64,000 nucleotides of DNA from Acidimicrobiia bacterium. GTDB taxonomy: Bacteria > Actinomycetota > Acidimicrobiia > Acidimicrobiales > Aldehydirespiratoraceae. Each line of letters begins with the position of its first letter. The stretch's first letter is position 1. Of this stretch, positions 8,097-16,006 are shown in pieces. A program made the translations under genes and the position numbers. The notes under the pieces were generated by a model that did no database searches, had not been told where the DNA came from, and was given only the letters and a program-made list of their open reading frames with translations. The stretch lies in contig JAJEJB010000006.1 in the NCBI GenBank assembly GCA_022828135.1, forward strand, positions 62,001-126,000. Reading direction: 5' to 3'.

Positions 8097-8150
8097 TATC
8101 CCCGGATGGCCAAGTCTTCCCCAGCCGGAGCAGCACGGGCTCCAGGGGGA

Positions 8151-9008
8151 TCAGATCATCAGGTTGTAGACGCGGCGGCGCGAGACTCCATGGGCGGCCG
8201 CAGCCGCAGCCGCGGCGTCTCGACGGCTCATCCCCCCGGCGACGAGGGCCTGCGCGGCGGCCAGCAACTCCTCGTCCGTAGTCGCTGGATGCTCCTCGGC
8301 GGCTCCCGCGACCACGATCACCACCTCTCCCTTCACGGGGCCGGAAGCCCATTCGCACAACTCGGCGAGGCTGCCCCTCACAACCTCCTCGTGGAGTTTT
8401 GTGAGCTCACGGGCCACAACGCCCGACCGCGACGGTCCGCACGCCCCGGCCAGATCCTCCAGGCAGGACCGCAGGCGGTGCGGCGACTCGTAGACCACGG
8501 TGGTACGCCGCTCCCGCGCGATCTGCTCCAGGCGCTCGGCCCGGGCCTTGCCCTTGCGGGGCAGGAATCCCTCGAAGCAGAACCGGCCCGCAGGAAGCCC
8601 GCTCACCGCCAGGGCAGCCACCCCGGCCGTAGGGCCGGGCACGACGGTCACAGTGTGACCGGCCGCCGCGCACGCGGCCACGAGCCGGCTCCCGGGATCG
8701 GTCACCGCGGGCATGCCCGCATCGGTCACCACGGCCACGGTCGCTCCCGCGGCCAGCAGCTCGCACACGTCCGCTGTCGCCTCGGTCTCGGTGTGCTCGT
8801 CAACGCGCCGGAGCCGGGCCCCGCTCACCCCCACGTGCTCGAGCAGCCGACCGGTGCGCCGCGTGTCCTCGCAGCACACCAGATCGGCAGCCTCCAGAGC
8901 CTCCACCGCCCTCGGGCTGAGATCGCTGAGGTTGCCGATCGGCGTGCCGACCAACACCAGCGAGCCGCCCGGTGCCGGAGGCGCAGCTTCAGGCCGAGGA
9001 CCGCTCAC
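8151..9008 (-). CDS. rsmI: 16S rRNA (cytidine1402-2'-O)-methyltransferase RsmI
   Basis: SAM-dependent ribose methyltransferase of the tetrapyrrole-methylase fold. GTG 9008 overlaps the stop of the DUF192 gene (GTGA) and gives 285 aa, as expected. Motifs: LVLVGTPIGNLSDLS near the N-terminus, CEDTRRTGRLL, VVTDAGMPAVTDPG, VVPGPTAGVAAL, GFLPRKGKARAERL and YESPHRL. The C-terminal RsmI helix-turn-helix ([22 protein letters not shown]) is present. The context DUF192-rsmI-metG is translationally coupled upstream and matches the placement near metG known in mycobacteria. Confidence 0.95.
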   Translation of the reverse strand: MSGPRPEAAPPAPGGSLVLVGTPIGNLSDLSPRAVEALEAADLVCCEDTRRTGRLLEHVGVSGARLRRVDEHTETEATADVCELLAAGATVAVVTDAGMPAVTDPGSRLVAACAAAGHTVTVVPGPTAGVAALAVSGLPAGRFCFEGFLPRKGKARAERLEQIARERRTTVVYESPHRLRSCLEDLAGACGPSRSGVVARELTKLHEEVVRGSLAELCEWASGPVKGEVVIVVAGAAEEHPATTDEELLAAAQALVAGGMSRRDAAAAAAAAHGVSRRRVYNLMI

Positions 9009-9334
9009 CGCCGGATCTCGAGCTCCACGCCGGGAGCCACACCCCAGCGCCGGAAGCTGTCCGCCTCGGCCTCGATGACCGAACTGGCCCGCCACACTGG
9101 GCGCCCGATTCGGTTGGCCCGCATCGTGGTCACCCTCAACACCCGCATGTCGCCGTCACAGTGGGCTACATCGATGGGGAAGCGCAGGCCGACCGAGTGC
9201 ACCGATCGGGTCCGTTCCAGCAGCAGGGCTCCGTCGATCCCGTCCCTTCCGAGAAGACCTCGGCGCCGGTCGCGCCGGCTTGCGGCGATCTCCAGCGACG
9301 CCACCACCCGGTCTTCGACCATCAGCCAGGCCAT
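9005..9334 (-). CDS. DUF192 family protein
   Basis: Small DUF192-fold protein of 109 aa from ATG 9334 (MAWLMVEDRVVASLEI). The family core is visible: RRRGLLGRDGIDGALLL, SVHSVGLRFPIDVAHCD, then a basic beta segment and a C-terminal GVAPGVELEI. The function of DUF192 is not known in bacteria; many members are exported, but no signal peptide is seen here. A TTG at 9376 overlapping the previous gene's stop would add 14 residues and is less likely. Overlaps rsmI by four bases, so the two are probably co-expressed. Confidence 0.82.
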   Translation of the reverse strand: MAWLMVEDRVVASLEIAASRRDRRRGLLGRDGIDGALLLERTRSVHSVGLRFPIDVAHCDGDMRVLRVTTMRANRIGRPVWRASSVIEAEADSFRRWGVAPGVELEIRR

Positions 9335-9372
9335 GGCTTGAGAATCTAGTTCCGGGGACCCTCCCCGCCGGC

Positions 9373-10293
9373 TCAATCCTGGTGGCGCGACCGGCGCTCG
9401 GCGCGGCGCTCCAGCATGATCCGACCGACCCGGCCGATCCGGTCGATCAACTTCATGAGCCTCTCCCGGGCCGCCTCGGCCACCCCCGAGAGGCCGGCGA
9501 GGCTCGGGAGGTTCCAGTCGCGCATCACGACCGGCTGCAGGATCTGGTCATGATGGATGGCCAGGTCGTAGATGCCGGCCTCAGCGATCGTGCGGGCGTG
9601 AGCATCAAAATCGGTGATGCCCACACCCGGCATCGCGAAGCTCTTCACCTGGTTGGCGATGGCCACGACCGCTCGGGACGGCTCGACCTTCAGCGCGGCG
9701 GCCATCGCATCGCGATAGAAGAGGAAATGAAGGTTCTCGTCGAAGGACACCCGGCGCATGATGGCCTTGCCGGCCGGATCGTCGATGTGTCGTCCCGTGT
9801 TGAAGTGCGAGATGCGGGTCGCCAACTCCTGGAGGGCCACGTAGGCGAGGCCCTCCAGGGCATTGGGCGGTTCGGGAACCCGCCCGCACTGCACCTGGGC
9901 CATGCGCGCCCTCTCGAGATTGACGGGATCCACCGACCGGGTGACGGCGAGGTAGTCGTGGATCACCTGCCCGTGCCGGCCCTCCTCGGCCGTCCAGCGC
10001 CGCACCCAGTGGCCCCAAGCACCGTCGCGGCCGAACATGCGCTCGACGTCCCGGAAGTAGTAGGGCAGGTTGTCCTCGGTCAGGACGTTGACGAACAGCG
10101 CGCTACGGGCCTCAGCGCTCAGTCCGGCCTCCTCGGGGTCCCATTCGTAGTCGGCAGGAAAGTCCTCGCCCCTGCTCCAGGGCACGAGCGCGTGGGGATG
10201 CCACTCCTTGGTCTGTCGCAGGTGCCGCTCGTAGAGCCTCTCGACGCTGGGCTCGAGTTCGGCCAGCAGCGAATGATCCGTGTCGACGGGCAT
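9373..10293 (-). CDS. Acyl-ACP desaturase (ferritin-like di-iron)
   Basis: Soluble di-iron fatty-acyl desaturase related to stearoyl-ACP 9-desaturase and mycobacterial DesA. The 306 aa helical bundle shows the iron ligands: first helix LTEDNLPYY, EEGRHGQ (ExxH type), QELATRISH and the second ExxH DENLH. It would introduce a double bond into ACP-bound acyl chains, needing ferredoxin and its reductase. A ferredoxin/reductase pair exists at 57-58.6 kb but a link is only a guess. The C-terminus is very basic (RRAERRSRHQD). It is followed within a few bases by DUF192. Confidence 0.92.
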   Translation of the reverse strand: MPVDTDHSLLAELEPSVERLYERHLRQTKEWHPHALVPWSRGEDFPADYEWDPEEAGLSAEARSALFVNVLTEDNLPYYFRDVERMFGRDGAWGHWVRRWTAEEGRHGQVIHDYLAVTRSVDPVNLERARMAQVQCGRVPEPPNALEGLAYVALQELATRISHFNTGRHIDDPAGKAIMRRVSFDENLHFLFYRDAMAAALKVEPSRAVVAIANQVKSFAMPGVGITDFDAHARTIAEAGIYDLAIHHDQILQPVVMRDWNLPSLAGLSGVAEAARERLMKLIDRIGRVGRIMLERRAERRSRHQD

Positions 10294-10333
10294 GAGGCAG
10301 GCTAACGCAACGGCCCCCGGTGCGTCGCAGGAC

Positions 10334-10345
10334 GGCTCGGCCTCT
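10334..10345 (-). repeat. Remnant of the 3'-end repeat (B module only)
   Basis: GGCTCGGCCTCT (minus: AGAGGCCGAGCC) lies just downstream of the ychF stop, in the same orientation as the B module of the complete copies. It is only 12 bases, so chance similarity is possible. Confidence 0.35.
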
Positions 10346-10357
10346 GACTTTGCGGCC

Positions 10358-11431
10358 TCAGACGTTGAACTTGAACTCCATCACGTCGCCGTCGGCCACC
10401 CGGTAGTCCTTGCCCTCCGACCGCACCAAGCCCTGATCCCGTGCTGCAACCCAGGAACCGGCCTCCAGCAGCTTGTCGCATGGGATCGTGTCGGCCCGGA
10501 TGAAGCCGCGCCGGAAGTCGGAATGGACCGCGCCGGCGCACTCCCCCGCCGACGCCCCGGCCCTGAAGGTCCAGGCCCGGCTCTCCTTGGGGGCGGTGGT
10601 CAGGAAGGTCCGCAGCCCCAGCAGGTGGTAGGCCTTGGTCAGGAACCGGTCCAGAGCGCCGCTGCCGAGGCCCAGCGCAGCCAGCATGTCGGGCCGCTCC
10701 GACTCGTCTAGCTGGGCGGCCTCTGCTTCGAGCTGCACGCAGACCGCCATCACCTCGGCCTCGCCCAATTCGGCCCGCACCGGCTCCGCAAAGTCCTCTG
10801 CGGCGTCGATCTGGTCCTCTCCGATGTTCACCACGGCCAGCACCGGCTTGTTGGTGAGGAGGAAGAACGGGCGGAGTCCGGCCCTGGCATCGCCGTCCCA
10901 ACCCGCCCGGTACAGCGGTACGCCGTCCTCGAGAACCCCGATCGCCTGAGCCAGCAGGTCGTGGTCGGCCCGCAGCGACGGATCGCCCTTGGCGGCTCGA
11001 GCGAGCTTGTCGAGCTGGCGGGTGGCGCTGTCGAGATCAGCTAGGGCCAGTTCGGTCTCGAGGACCCGGAGGCTGTTGAGCGGATCGTCGTCTCCTCCAA
11101 CGTCGGGATCGGTGAAGGCTCGCAATACGTAGACGATCGCGTCCGTGTCGCGGACATGACCCAGGAAGGCGTTGCCCAATCCCTCGCCCCGGTTCGAGCC
11201 CGCCACCAGGCCGCCGATGTCGGTGAACTGCACTGAGGCATGCACCGTGCGGCGGCTGCTGCTCATGGCCGCCAGCCTCGGCAGGCGGGCGTCGGGAACC
11301 CTGGCCACCCCCACATTGGCCGACTTGGTGGAGAACGCATGCCGGGCGGCAACCGCGTCGCCACCGGCCAGGGCGTTGTGCAGCGAGGTCTTGCCCGAAT
11401 TGGGTAAGCCGACGAATCCGAATCGCTCCAT
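10358..11431 (-). CDS. ychF: Ribosome-associated ATPase YchF (OLA1 family)
   Basis: TRAFAC-class P-loop protein that hydrolyses ATP despite its GTPase fold and binds ribosomes; implicated in stress and translation control. 357 aa, standard. GLPNSGKTSLHNAL (8-21) is the P-loop, TDIGGLVAGSNRGEGLGNAFL is the G3/switch region, FLLTNKPVLAVVNIGED contains the altered G4 (ATP-preferring NxxE-type), and the C-terminal TGS domain ends FIRADTIPCDKLLEAGSW...YRVADGDVMEFKFNV. A divergent small ribosomal protein gene does not share its promoter: bL37 is upstream on the same strand, 43 bases away. Confidence 0.96.
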   Translation of the reverse strand: MERFGFVGLPNSGKTSLHNALAGGDAVAARHAFSTKSANVGVARVPDARLPRLAAMSSSRRTVHASVQFTDIGGLVAGSNRGEGLGNAFLGHVRDTDAIVYVLRAFTDPDVGGDDDPLNSLRVLETELALADLDSATRQLDKLARAAKGDPSLRADHDLLAQAIGVLEDGVPLYRAGWDGDARAGLRPFFLLTNKPVLAVVNIGEDQIDAAEDFAEPVRAELGEAEVMAVCVQLEAEAAQLDESERPDMLAALGLGSGALDRFLTKAYHLLGLRTFLTTAPKESRAWTFRAGASAGECAGAVHSDFRRGFIRADTIPCDKLLEAGSWVAARDQGLVRSEGKDYRVADGDVMEFKFNV

Positions 11432-11474
11432 TCAAGACTCCGCGTCCTGCCGGCCCATCCAGCCGGCCAGCGCG

Positions 11475-11564
11475 TCAGCTGTTCCGACCGGCGTTGGGCT
11501 TGCGACCGTGGTTCGCCTTGGATCGGCGAGCCTTGGTGCGGCGCTTGCTCGTGCGCTTGGACAT
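11475..11564 (-). CDS. Small ribosomal protein bL37-like, 29 aa
   Basis: A 29-residue basic peptide, ATG 11564, MSKRTSKRRTKARRSKANHG then RKPNAGRNS. The tail ANHGRKPNA matches the short actinobacterial bL37 protein (about 24 residues ending ANHGKRPN), found in mycobacterial 50S structures. The gene is far below normal gene-caller limits. It lies between ychF and the divergent DCC-family gene; no strong Shine-Dalgarno sequence is visible. Assignment rests on motif, size and charge. Confidence 0.75.
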   Translation of the reverse strand: MSKRTSKRRTKARRSKANHGRKPNAGRNS

Positions 11565-11665
11565 GGCCAATCACGCTACCGCCGGACCTCGACGAACCCG
11601 CCCAGAAGCCGAGCAAATGGACGGTCGTATCCGGCCCATGCGCGTGACAGTGGCACACTGGCCGG

Positions 11666-12016
11666 GTGCTACTGGTCTACGACGGGCAGTGCGGGTTCTG
11701 CATCCGATCGGCTCGCTGGATCGAGGCTCGCCTGCCCACCGGTGCCCGGGTCGAGCCGTGGCAGTCACTGGAGCTGGGCGAGCTGGGCCTGACCCGACGG
11801 GACGTGGAGGCTGCGGTCTGGTGGATCGACGACCGCGGCCCCGGCGCGATGCGGTCACGAGGCGCCGAGGCCATCGGCCGATCCCTGGTCGCGTCCGGCG
11901 GCGTCTGGGCAGCCGCCGGACGGCTGATCATCCACCCTCCCCTGTGCTGGCTGGCCCGCCCGGTGTACGCCCTTGTCGCGGCCAACCGTCATCGCCTGGG
12001 CCCGAGCGGCCCGTGA
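11666..12016 (+). CDS. DCC-family thiol-disulfide protein (YuxK/DUF393)
   Basis: Small DUF393 protein of 116 aa with the diagnostic N-terminal LLVYDGQCGFC (DxxCxxC), followed by the charged helix and the conserved LGLTRRDVEAAVWWID region, with a C-terminal hydrophobic segment WLARPVYALVAANRHR. The CxxC suggests thiol-disulfide exchange, but the family's partner is unknown. GTG 11666 is the only sensible start. The C-terminus RLGPSGP and the stop are provided by a dispersed repeat, as in two other unrelated genes in this window. The next gene starts about 57 bases later. Confidence 0.85.
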   Translation: MLLVYDGQCGFCIRSARWIEARLPTGARVEPWQSLELGELGLTRRDVEAAVWWIDDRGPGAMRSRGAEAIGRSLVASGGVWAAAGRLIIHPPLCWLARPVYALVAANRHRLGPSGP

Positions 12017-12040
12017 GCGCAGCGAACAGGAGCGGGAGAC
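11998..12040 (+). repeat. Dispersed 3'-end repeat, copy 2
   Basis: Core GGCCCGAGCGGCCCGTGAGCG followed by CAGCGAACAGGAGCGGGAGAC. It carries the stop of the DCC-family gene (TGA inside CCCGTGAGCG). Only the A module is present; the B module is lacking. Same orientation relative to the upstream gene as other copies. Confidence 0.85.
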
Positions 12041-12072
12041 GCAGCGCGCCGGCGACCGGTAGCGTCGGAGCC

Positions 12073-13098
12073 GTGCAGCCCTCAGCGGCCCTTGCGCTCG
12101 CCGTGCACTACCTCGACCGCGAGCTTGCTCCCAGCGCAAAGGTGCGGGCGTTCCAGCGGGCGCTGCAGATCTCCGAGACTCTCGGCGAATCCGAACTCGC
12201 GGCGCGGGCCGCAGCCGGCACGCTCACCGAGGTCGACGGTCTCGGCCCCAGTACGGCGCGGGTGATAGCGGAGGCCTTTGCGGGCGTCGACGACGGGTAC
12301 CTCGCCGAGTTGGAGCAACGCAGCCGGGTGCCCATCGGCGCGGGCGGCCCGGTGATCGAGCGCCTGCGGGGCGACTGCCACTGCCACACCACCTGGTCGG
12401 ACGGTGGGGCCTCGCTTCGGGCCATGGCCACCACCGCGGCCGCACTCGGCCACGAGTGGGTGGCCATCACCGACCACTCGGCCCGCCTCACCGTCGCCCA
12501 CGGCCTCAACGAGGACCGCTTGCGACGCCAGATGAACGAGATCGCCCAGCTCAACGTCGAGATGGCTCCGTTCAGGATCCTGACCGGGATGGAGGTGGAC
12601 ATCCTCGCCGACGGATCGCTGGACCTGTCCGACGAGCTTCTCGCAGAGTTGGATGTGGTCGTCGCCTCGGTCCACTCGAAGTTGAGAATGCCCTCGGAGG
12701 AGATGACGCCACGGATGGTGGCCGCCATCGCCAACCCCCACACCGACATCCTCGGCCACTGCACCAACCGCAAGCTCGTCGGGGGCGGGCGCCCCCAGTC
12801 GTCGTTCGACGCCGACATCGTGTTCGCGGCCTGCGCCCAGTTCGACAAGGCCGTCGAGATCAACTGCCGGCCCGAGCGCCAGGACCCGCCCGAGGAATTG
12901 CTGCGTCTGGCGGTGGAATGGGGATGCAAGGTGACGGTCGACACCGACGCCCACGCAACCGGGCAGCTCGAGTGGCAGGCTTACGGGGCCGACAAGGCGG
13001 TGCGCTGCGACGTGCCTGTCGACGACATCGCCAACACCTGGCCGGTTGAGACTTTCTTGGAGTGGACCGCGAATCACTCTTTCTGCTCGCGGAACTGA
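12073..13098 (+). CDS. PHP-domain phosphoesterase with helix-hairpin-helix
   Basis: Protein of 341 aa from GTG 12073. It resembles the actinobacterial PHP-domain proteins related to the C-terminal part of DNA polymerase X. An N-terminal helix-hairpin-helix region includes LTEVDGLGPSTARVIAEAF (about 50-70); the PHP domain begins GDCHCHTTWSDG (about 99-110), with further metal ligands in AITDHSARLTVAH, GMEVDI, ASVHSKL, ILGHCTNR and VDTDAHATGQL. The polymerase domain is absent. The likely activity is metal-dependent nuclease or phosphatase; the substrate is unknown. An open frame continues far upstream, but the upstream part is repeat and non-homologous sequence. Confidence 0.85.
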   Translation: MQPSAALALAVHYLDRELAPSAKVRAFQRALQISETLGESELAARAAAGTLTEVDGLGPSTARVIAEAFAGVDDGYLAELEQRSRVPIGAGGPVIERLRGDCHCHTTWSDGGASLRAMATTAAALGHEWVAITDHSARLTVAHGLNEDRLRRQMNEIAQLNVEMAPFRILTGMEVDILADGSLDLSDELLAELDVVVASVHSKLRMPSEEMTPRMVAAIANPHTDILGHCTNRKLVGGGRPQSSFDADIVFAACAQFDKAVEINCRPERQDPPEELLRLAVEWGCKVTVDTDAHATGQLEWQAYGADKAVRCDVPVDDIANTWPVETFLEWTANHSFCSRN

Positions 13099-13156
13099 GT
13101 ATCCGTCCATTAACATTTGCGGCCTACACCGCCTGATCGATCCTGGAGGAAGGCCA

Positions 13157-14371
13157 ATGAGAAAGCGTTTGCTTGCCCTGACCGCGATCCTGTTGTCGTT
13201 CGCCCTGCTTGCAGCGGCGTGCGGCGACGATGACGACGCGGAAACGGTCAGCACACCAGAACCCGCACCCGCCGAGCCCGAGGCTGAGCCCGAGGAGATG
13301 GCCGAACCTGAAGAGGAAATGGCCGAGCCCGAAGAGGAGATGGCCGAGCCTGAAGAGGAAATGGCTGAGCCCGAAGAAGAGATGGCCGAGCCCGAGATGA
13401 CCGACATCTCCGTCGGCCTGGTGTTCGACATCGGCGGCCGGGGCGACCAGTCCTTCAACGACTCCGCGGCCGCCGGTATCGAGCGGGCCGCCGCCGAGCT
13501 CGGCATCACCTTCACCGAAGCGTCCCCCGAGCCCGACGGCTCGAACCGGGGCGAGCTGCTGCAGCTGGCCGCCAGCGAGCACGACATCGTCATCGGCGTC
13601 GGGTTCCTGTTCGAGGGCGACGCCGCCGCGGTGGGCGCCGAGAACCCCGACACCATGTTCGGCGTGGTCGACTCGGCCATGATGAACTGGGGCGCCGATC
13701 CCCCCGCCCCCTACGGCGACAACATCGCCGGCCTGGTGTTCGCCGAACACGAGGGTTCCTTCCTGGTCGGCGCAGCCGCCGCTCTCAAGAGCCAGACGGG
13801 CACCATCGGCTTCATAGGCGGGGTAGCCAATGTCGGCGGCCTGATCGAGCGCTTCGAGGCCGGATTCAATGCCGGTGCCCGGGCCGTGAACCCCGACATC
13901 GAGATCATCGGCGACTACATCACCGAGGCGCCCGACTTCGACGGCTTCAACGCCCCCGACCGGGCCAAGGAGATCGCGCTGGCCATGTACGAGGGCGGCG
14001 CCGACATCGTGTACCACGCGGCCGGCGGTTCAGGAGCGGGCCTGTTCCAGGCCGCGCTGGAGCAGAGCGAGGCCACCGGGTCCAAGGTGTGGGCCATCGG
14101 CGTCGACTCCGACCAGTACCACACCGCCGACGCCGGGGTGCGCGACTACATCCTGACCTCGATGCTCAAGCGGGTGGACGTATCGATCTTCGAGATGATC
14201 AGGTCCGTCCTCGACGGCACCATGCAGCCCGGGCCGACCGCCTACGACCTGTCTGTCGACGGCGTGGGCTACAGCACCTCCGGAGGCTTCGTGGACGACA
14301 TCGCCGACCAGCTCGAAGCCCTCAAGGGCCAGATCGTGTCGGGTGAGATCACGGTTCCGGCCGAGCCCTAG
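13157..14371 (+). CDS. BMP-family (PnrA-like) nucleoside-binding lipoprotein
   Basis: Substrate-binding lipoprotein of a purine-nucleoside ABC importer. ATG 13157 follows a GGAGGAAGG Shine-Dalgarno sequence. The signal peptide ends in lipobox LAAAC (Cys about 21), then an acidic linker with five tandem EEEMAEP-type heptads, then the BMP domain: VGLVFDIGGRGDQSFNDSA, GVGFLFEGDAAAVGAENPDTMF, IGFIGGV, HAAGGSGAGLFQAAL and IGVDSDQYH, all typical of PnrA/BmpA. 404 aa in total. The ATPase and two permease genes follow after two hairpins, which may lower downstream expression relative to this binding protein. Confidence 0.93.
   Translation: MRKRLLALTAILLSFALLAAACGDDDDAETVSTPEPAPAEPEAEPEEMAEPEEEMAEPEEEMAEPEEEMAEPEEEMAEPEMTDISVGLVFDIGGRGDQSFNDSAAAGIERAAAELGITFTEASPEPDGSNRGELLQLAASEHDIVIGVGFLFEGDAAAVGAENPDTMFGVVDSAMMNWGADPPAPYGDNIAGLVFAEHEGSFLVGAAAALKSQTGTIGFIGGVANVGGLIERFEAGFNAGARAVNPDIEIIGDYITEAPDFDGFNAPDRAKEIALAMYEGGADIVYHAAGGSGAGLFQAALEQSEATGSKVWAIGVDSDQYHTADAGVRDYILTSMLKRVDVSIFEMIRSVLDGTMQPGPTAYDLSVDGVGYSTSGGFVDDIADQLEALKGQIVSGEITVPAEP
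13295..13399 (+). repeat. Five 21-bp tandem repeats encoding an acidic heptad linker
   Basis: Five in-frame 21-bp units, alternating GAGATG and GAAATG beginnings, encode a repeating EMAEPEE heptad between the lipobox and the binding domain. Near-identity at the DNA level suggests recent slippage expansion, so copy number may vary between strains. Confidence 0.9.
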
Positions 14372-14381
14372 TAGCCGATTC

Positions 14382-14411
14382 CCGAGCGACCGGGTTGCCC
14401 GGACCGCTCGG
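14382..14411 (+). terminator. Hairpin 1 downstream of the binding-protein gene
   Basis: CCGAGCG at 14382-14388 pairs with CGCTCGG at 14405-14411, and CCGGG at 14390-14394 pairs with CCCGG at 14398-14402, closed by a TTG loop. It lies 11 bases after the stop. It has no T-tract, so it may act as a processing or stability hairpin, not a full terminator. Confidence 0.45.
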
Positions 14412-14434
14412 AGGCGACCAGATACCGACGTTGT

Positions 14435-14464
14435 GACCGGGCCGGACTAATGTCCGGCCCGGTC
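14435..14464 (+). terminator. Hairpin 2: perfect 13-bp stem before the ABC ATPase gene
   Basis: GACCGGGCCGGAC (14435-14447) and GTCCGGCCCGGTC (14452-14464) are perfectly complementary with a TAAT loop. A short GTTTG follows. The ATPase Shine-Dalgarno GGGAGG begins about nine bases downstream. Likely a partial terminator or mRNA stabiliser that sets a high binding-protein to transporter ratio. Confidence 0.55.
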
Positions 14465-14485
14465 GCCGTTTGAGGGAGGTAACGC

Positions 14486-16006
14486 GTGGCGCTGGCCATT
14501 GAGCTGACAGGGATCACCAAGCGGTTCCCCGGCGTCGTGGCCAACGACGACATCAACCTGGCGGTGGCCGAGGGCGAGATCCACGCCATCTGCGGAGAGA
14601 ACGGGGCCGGCAAGTCGACCCTGATGAAGATCCTCTACGGGATGCAGCCGCCCGACTCCGGAACGATCAAGATCGGTGGCGAGGTCGTGGAGCTGCAATC
14701 GCCGGCCCAGGCCATCGACCTGGGCATCGGGATGGTCCACCAGCACTTCATGCTGGCCGACCAGCTCACCGTGCTCGAGAACGTGATCCTCGGAGCCGAG
14801 CCGATGCGCTCGTTCGGCCGGATCGATTTCGACGCCGGCCGAGAGCACCTGGACGAGGTCGGCCGGGCCTACGGCCTCGACATCAACGCCGACGACCTGG
14901 TGGAGACGCTGGAGATCGGCGAGCGGCAGCGGGTCGAGATCATCAAGGTCCTGTACCGGGGGGCCAAGATCCTCATCCTCGACGAGCCGACCGCGGTCCT
15001 GGTCCCCCAGGAGGTGGACGAGCTGTTCCGCAACATCCGTGAGCTCAAGGCCAGCGGCGCCACCATCCTGTTCATCGACCACAAGCTCGACGAGGTCCTT
15101 GAGATCGCAGACACCATCACCGTGCTGCGCCAGGGCCGGACCGTGGGCACGGTCAAGCCCACCGACGTGACCGCCCACGACTTGGCTGAGATGATGATCG
15201 GCTCGGAGCTGCCGGTCCCCGACGCGGGCGCCTCCACCGTGACCGAGGAGGTGGCCCTCGCCATCGACGGCCTGCGGGTCATCGGAGAAGGCGACCGGGC
15301 GGTGGTCGACGATGTGAGCCTGAGCGTCCACCGGGGCGAGATCGTCGGCATCGCCGGGGTGGAGGGCAACGGGCAGGCCGAGTTGGTGAACGCCCTCATC
15401 GGCCTCGACGACCCCGACGAGGGCACCATCACCCTGCTCGGGCGCGAGATCACCCATTTCTCGGTGCGCAGCCGGCGCGAGATGGGCCTGGGCTACGTAC
15501 CCCAGGACCGCCACCGCGACGGCCTGCTCCTGGGCTTCACCCTCTGGGAGAACTCCGCTCTCGGCCACCAGACCGAGGCACCGTACTCGCGGGGCCCGTG
15601 GCTGAGCCGCGCCGGCATGAAGGACCGGGCGAGCCGGATCAAGACCGACTTCGACGTCCGCACCCCCAACATCGAGGTATCGGCCCACGCGCTGTCGGGT
15701 GGCAATCAGCAGAAGCTGATCGTGGGCCGCGAGATGGTTGCCGGACCGGCCGTGCTCATCGCCAACCACCCCACCCGCGGCATCGACGTCGGGGCCCAGG
15801 CCGCAGTGTGGGACGACATCCGCGAGGCTCGGGCCCAGGGCCTGGCCACCCTTCTCGTGTCCGCCGACCTGGAAGAGCTCATAGGGCTCTCCGACACCAT
15901 CGTGGTGATGCTGCGAGGCCGTCTAGTGGCCAGCCTGGACCCCAACGAGATCACCCCACGAGACCTGGGCGCCTACATGACCGGCGCCGCGCTAGAGGCT
16001 TCATGA
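14486..16006 (+). CDS. Nucleoside ABC importer, double ATP-binding protein
   Basis: Cytosolic ATPase with two fused nucleotide-binding domains (506 aa), like NupA/RbsA-type importers. Domain 1: Walker A GENGAGKSTL (about 33-42), Q-loop region MVHQHF, Walker B LILDEPTAVL. Domain 2: degenerate Walker A GVEGNGQAE (about 287), signature LSGGNQQK, and degenerate Walker B VLIANHPTRGID with Asn/His where Asp/Glu are usual, so this half is probably non-catalytic, as is common in this family. GTG 14486 has GGGAGG upstream. It overlaps the next permease by ATGA. Confidence 0.93.
   Translation: MALAIELTGITKRFPGVVANDDINLAVAEGEIHAICGENGAGKSTLMKILYGMQPPDSGTIKIGGEVVELQSPAQAIDLGIGMVHQHFMLADQLTVLENVILGAEPMRSFGRIDFDAGREHLDEVGRAYGLDINADDLVETLEIGERQRVEIIKVLYRGAKILILDEPTAVLVPQEVDELFRNIRELKASGATILFIDHKLDEVLEIADTITVLRQGRTVGTVKPTDVTAHDLAEMMIGSELPVPDAGASTVTEEVALAIDGLRVIGEGDRAVVDDVSLSVHRGEIVGIAGVEGNGQAELVNALIGLDDPDEGTITLLGREITHFSVRSRREMGLGYVPQDRHRDGLLLGFTLWENSALGHQTEAPYSRGPWLSRAGMKDRASRIKTDFDVRTPNIEVSAHALSGGNQQKLIVGREMVAGPAVLIANHPTRGIDVGAQAAVWDDIREARAQGLATLLVSADLEELIGLSDTIVVMLRGRLVASLDPNEITPRDLGAYMTGAALEAS

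Noticed and set aside
11494-12072. N-terminal extension of the PHP-domain gene
   Set aside because: The frame is open but overlaps the DCC-family gene and the dispersed repeat, with low-complexity Arg/Pro-rich translation and no homology.
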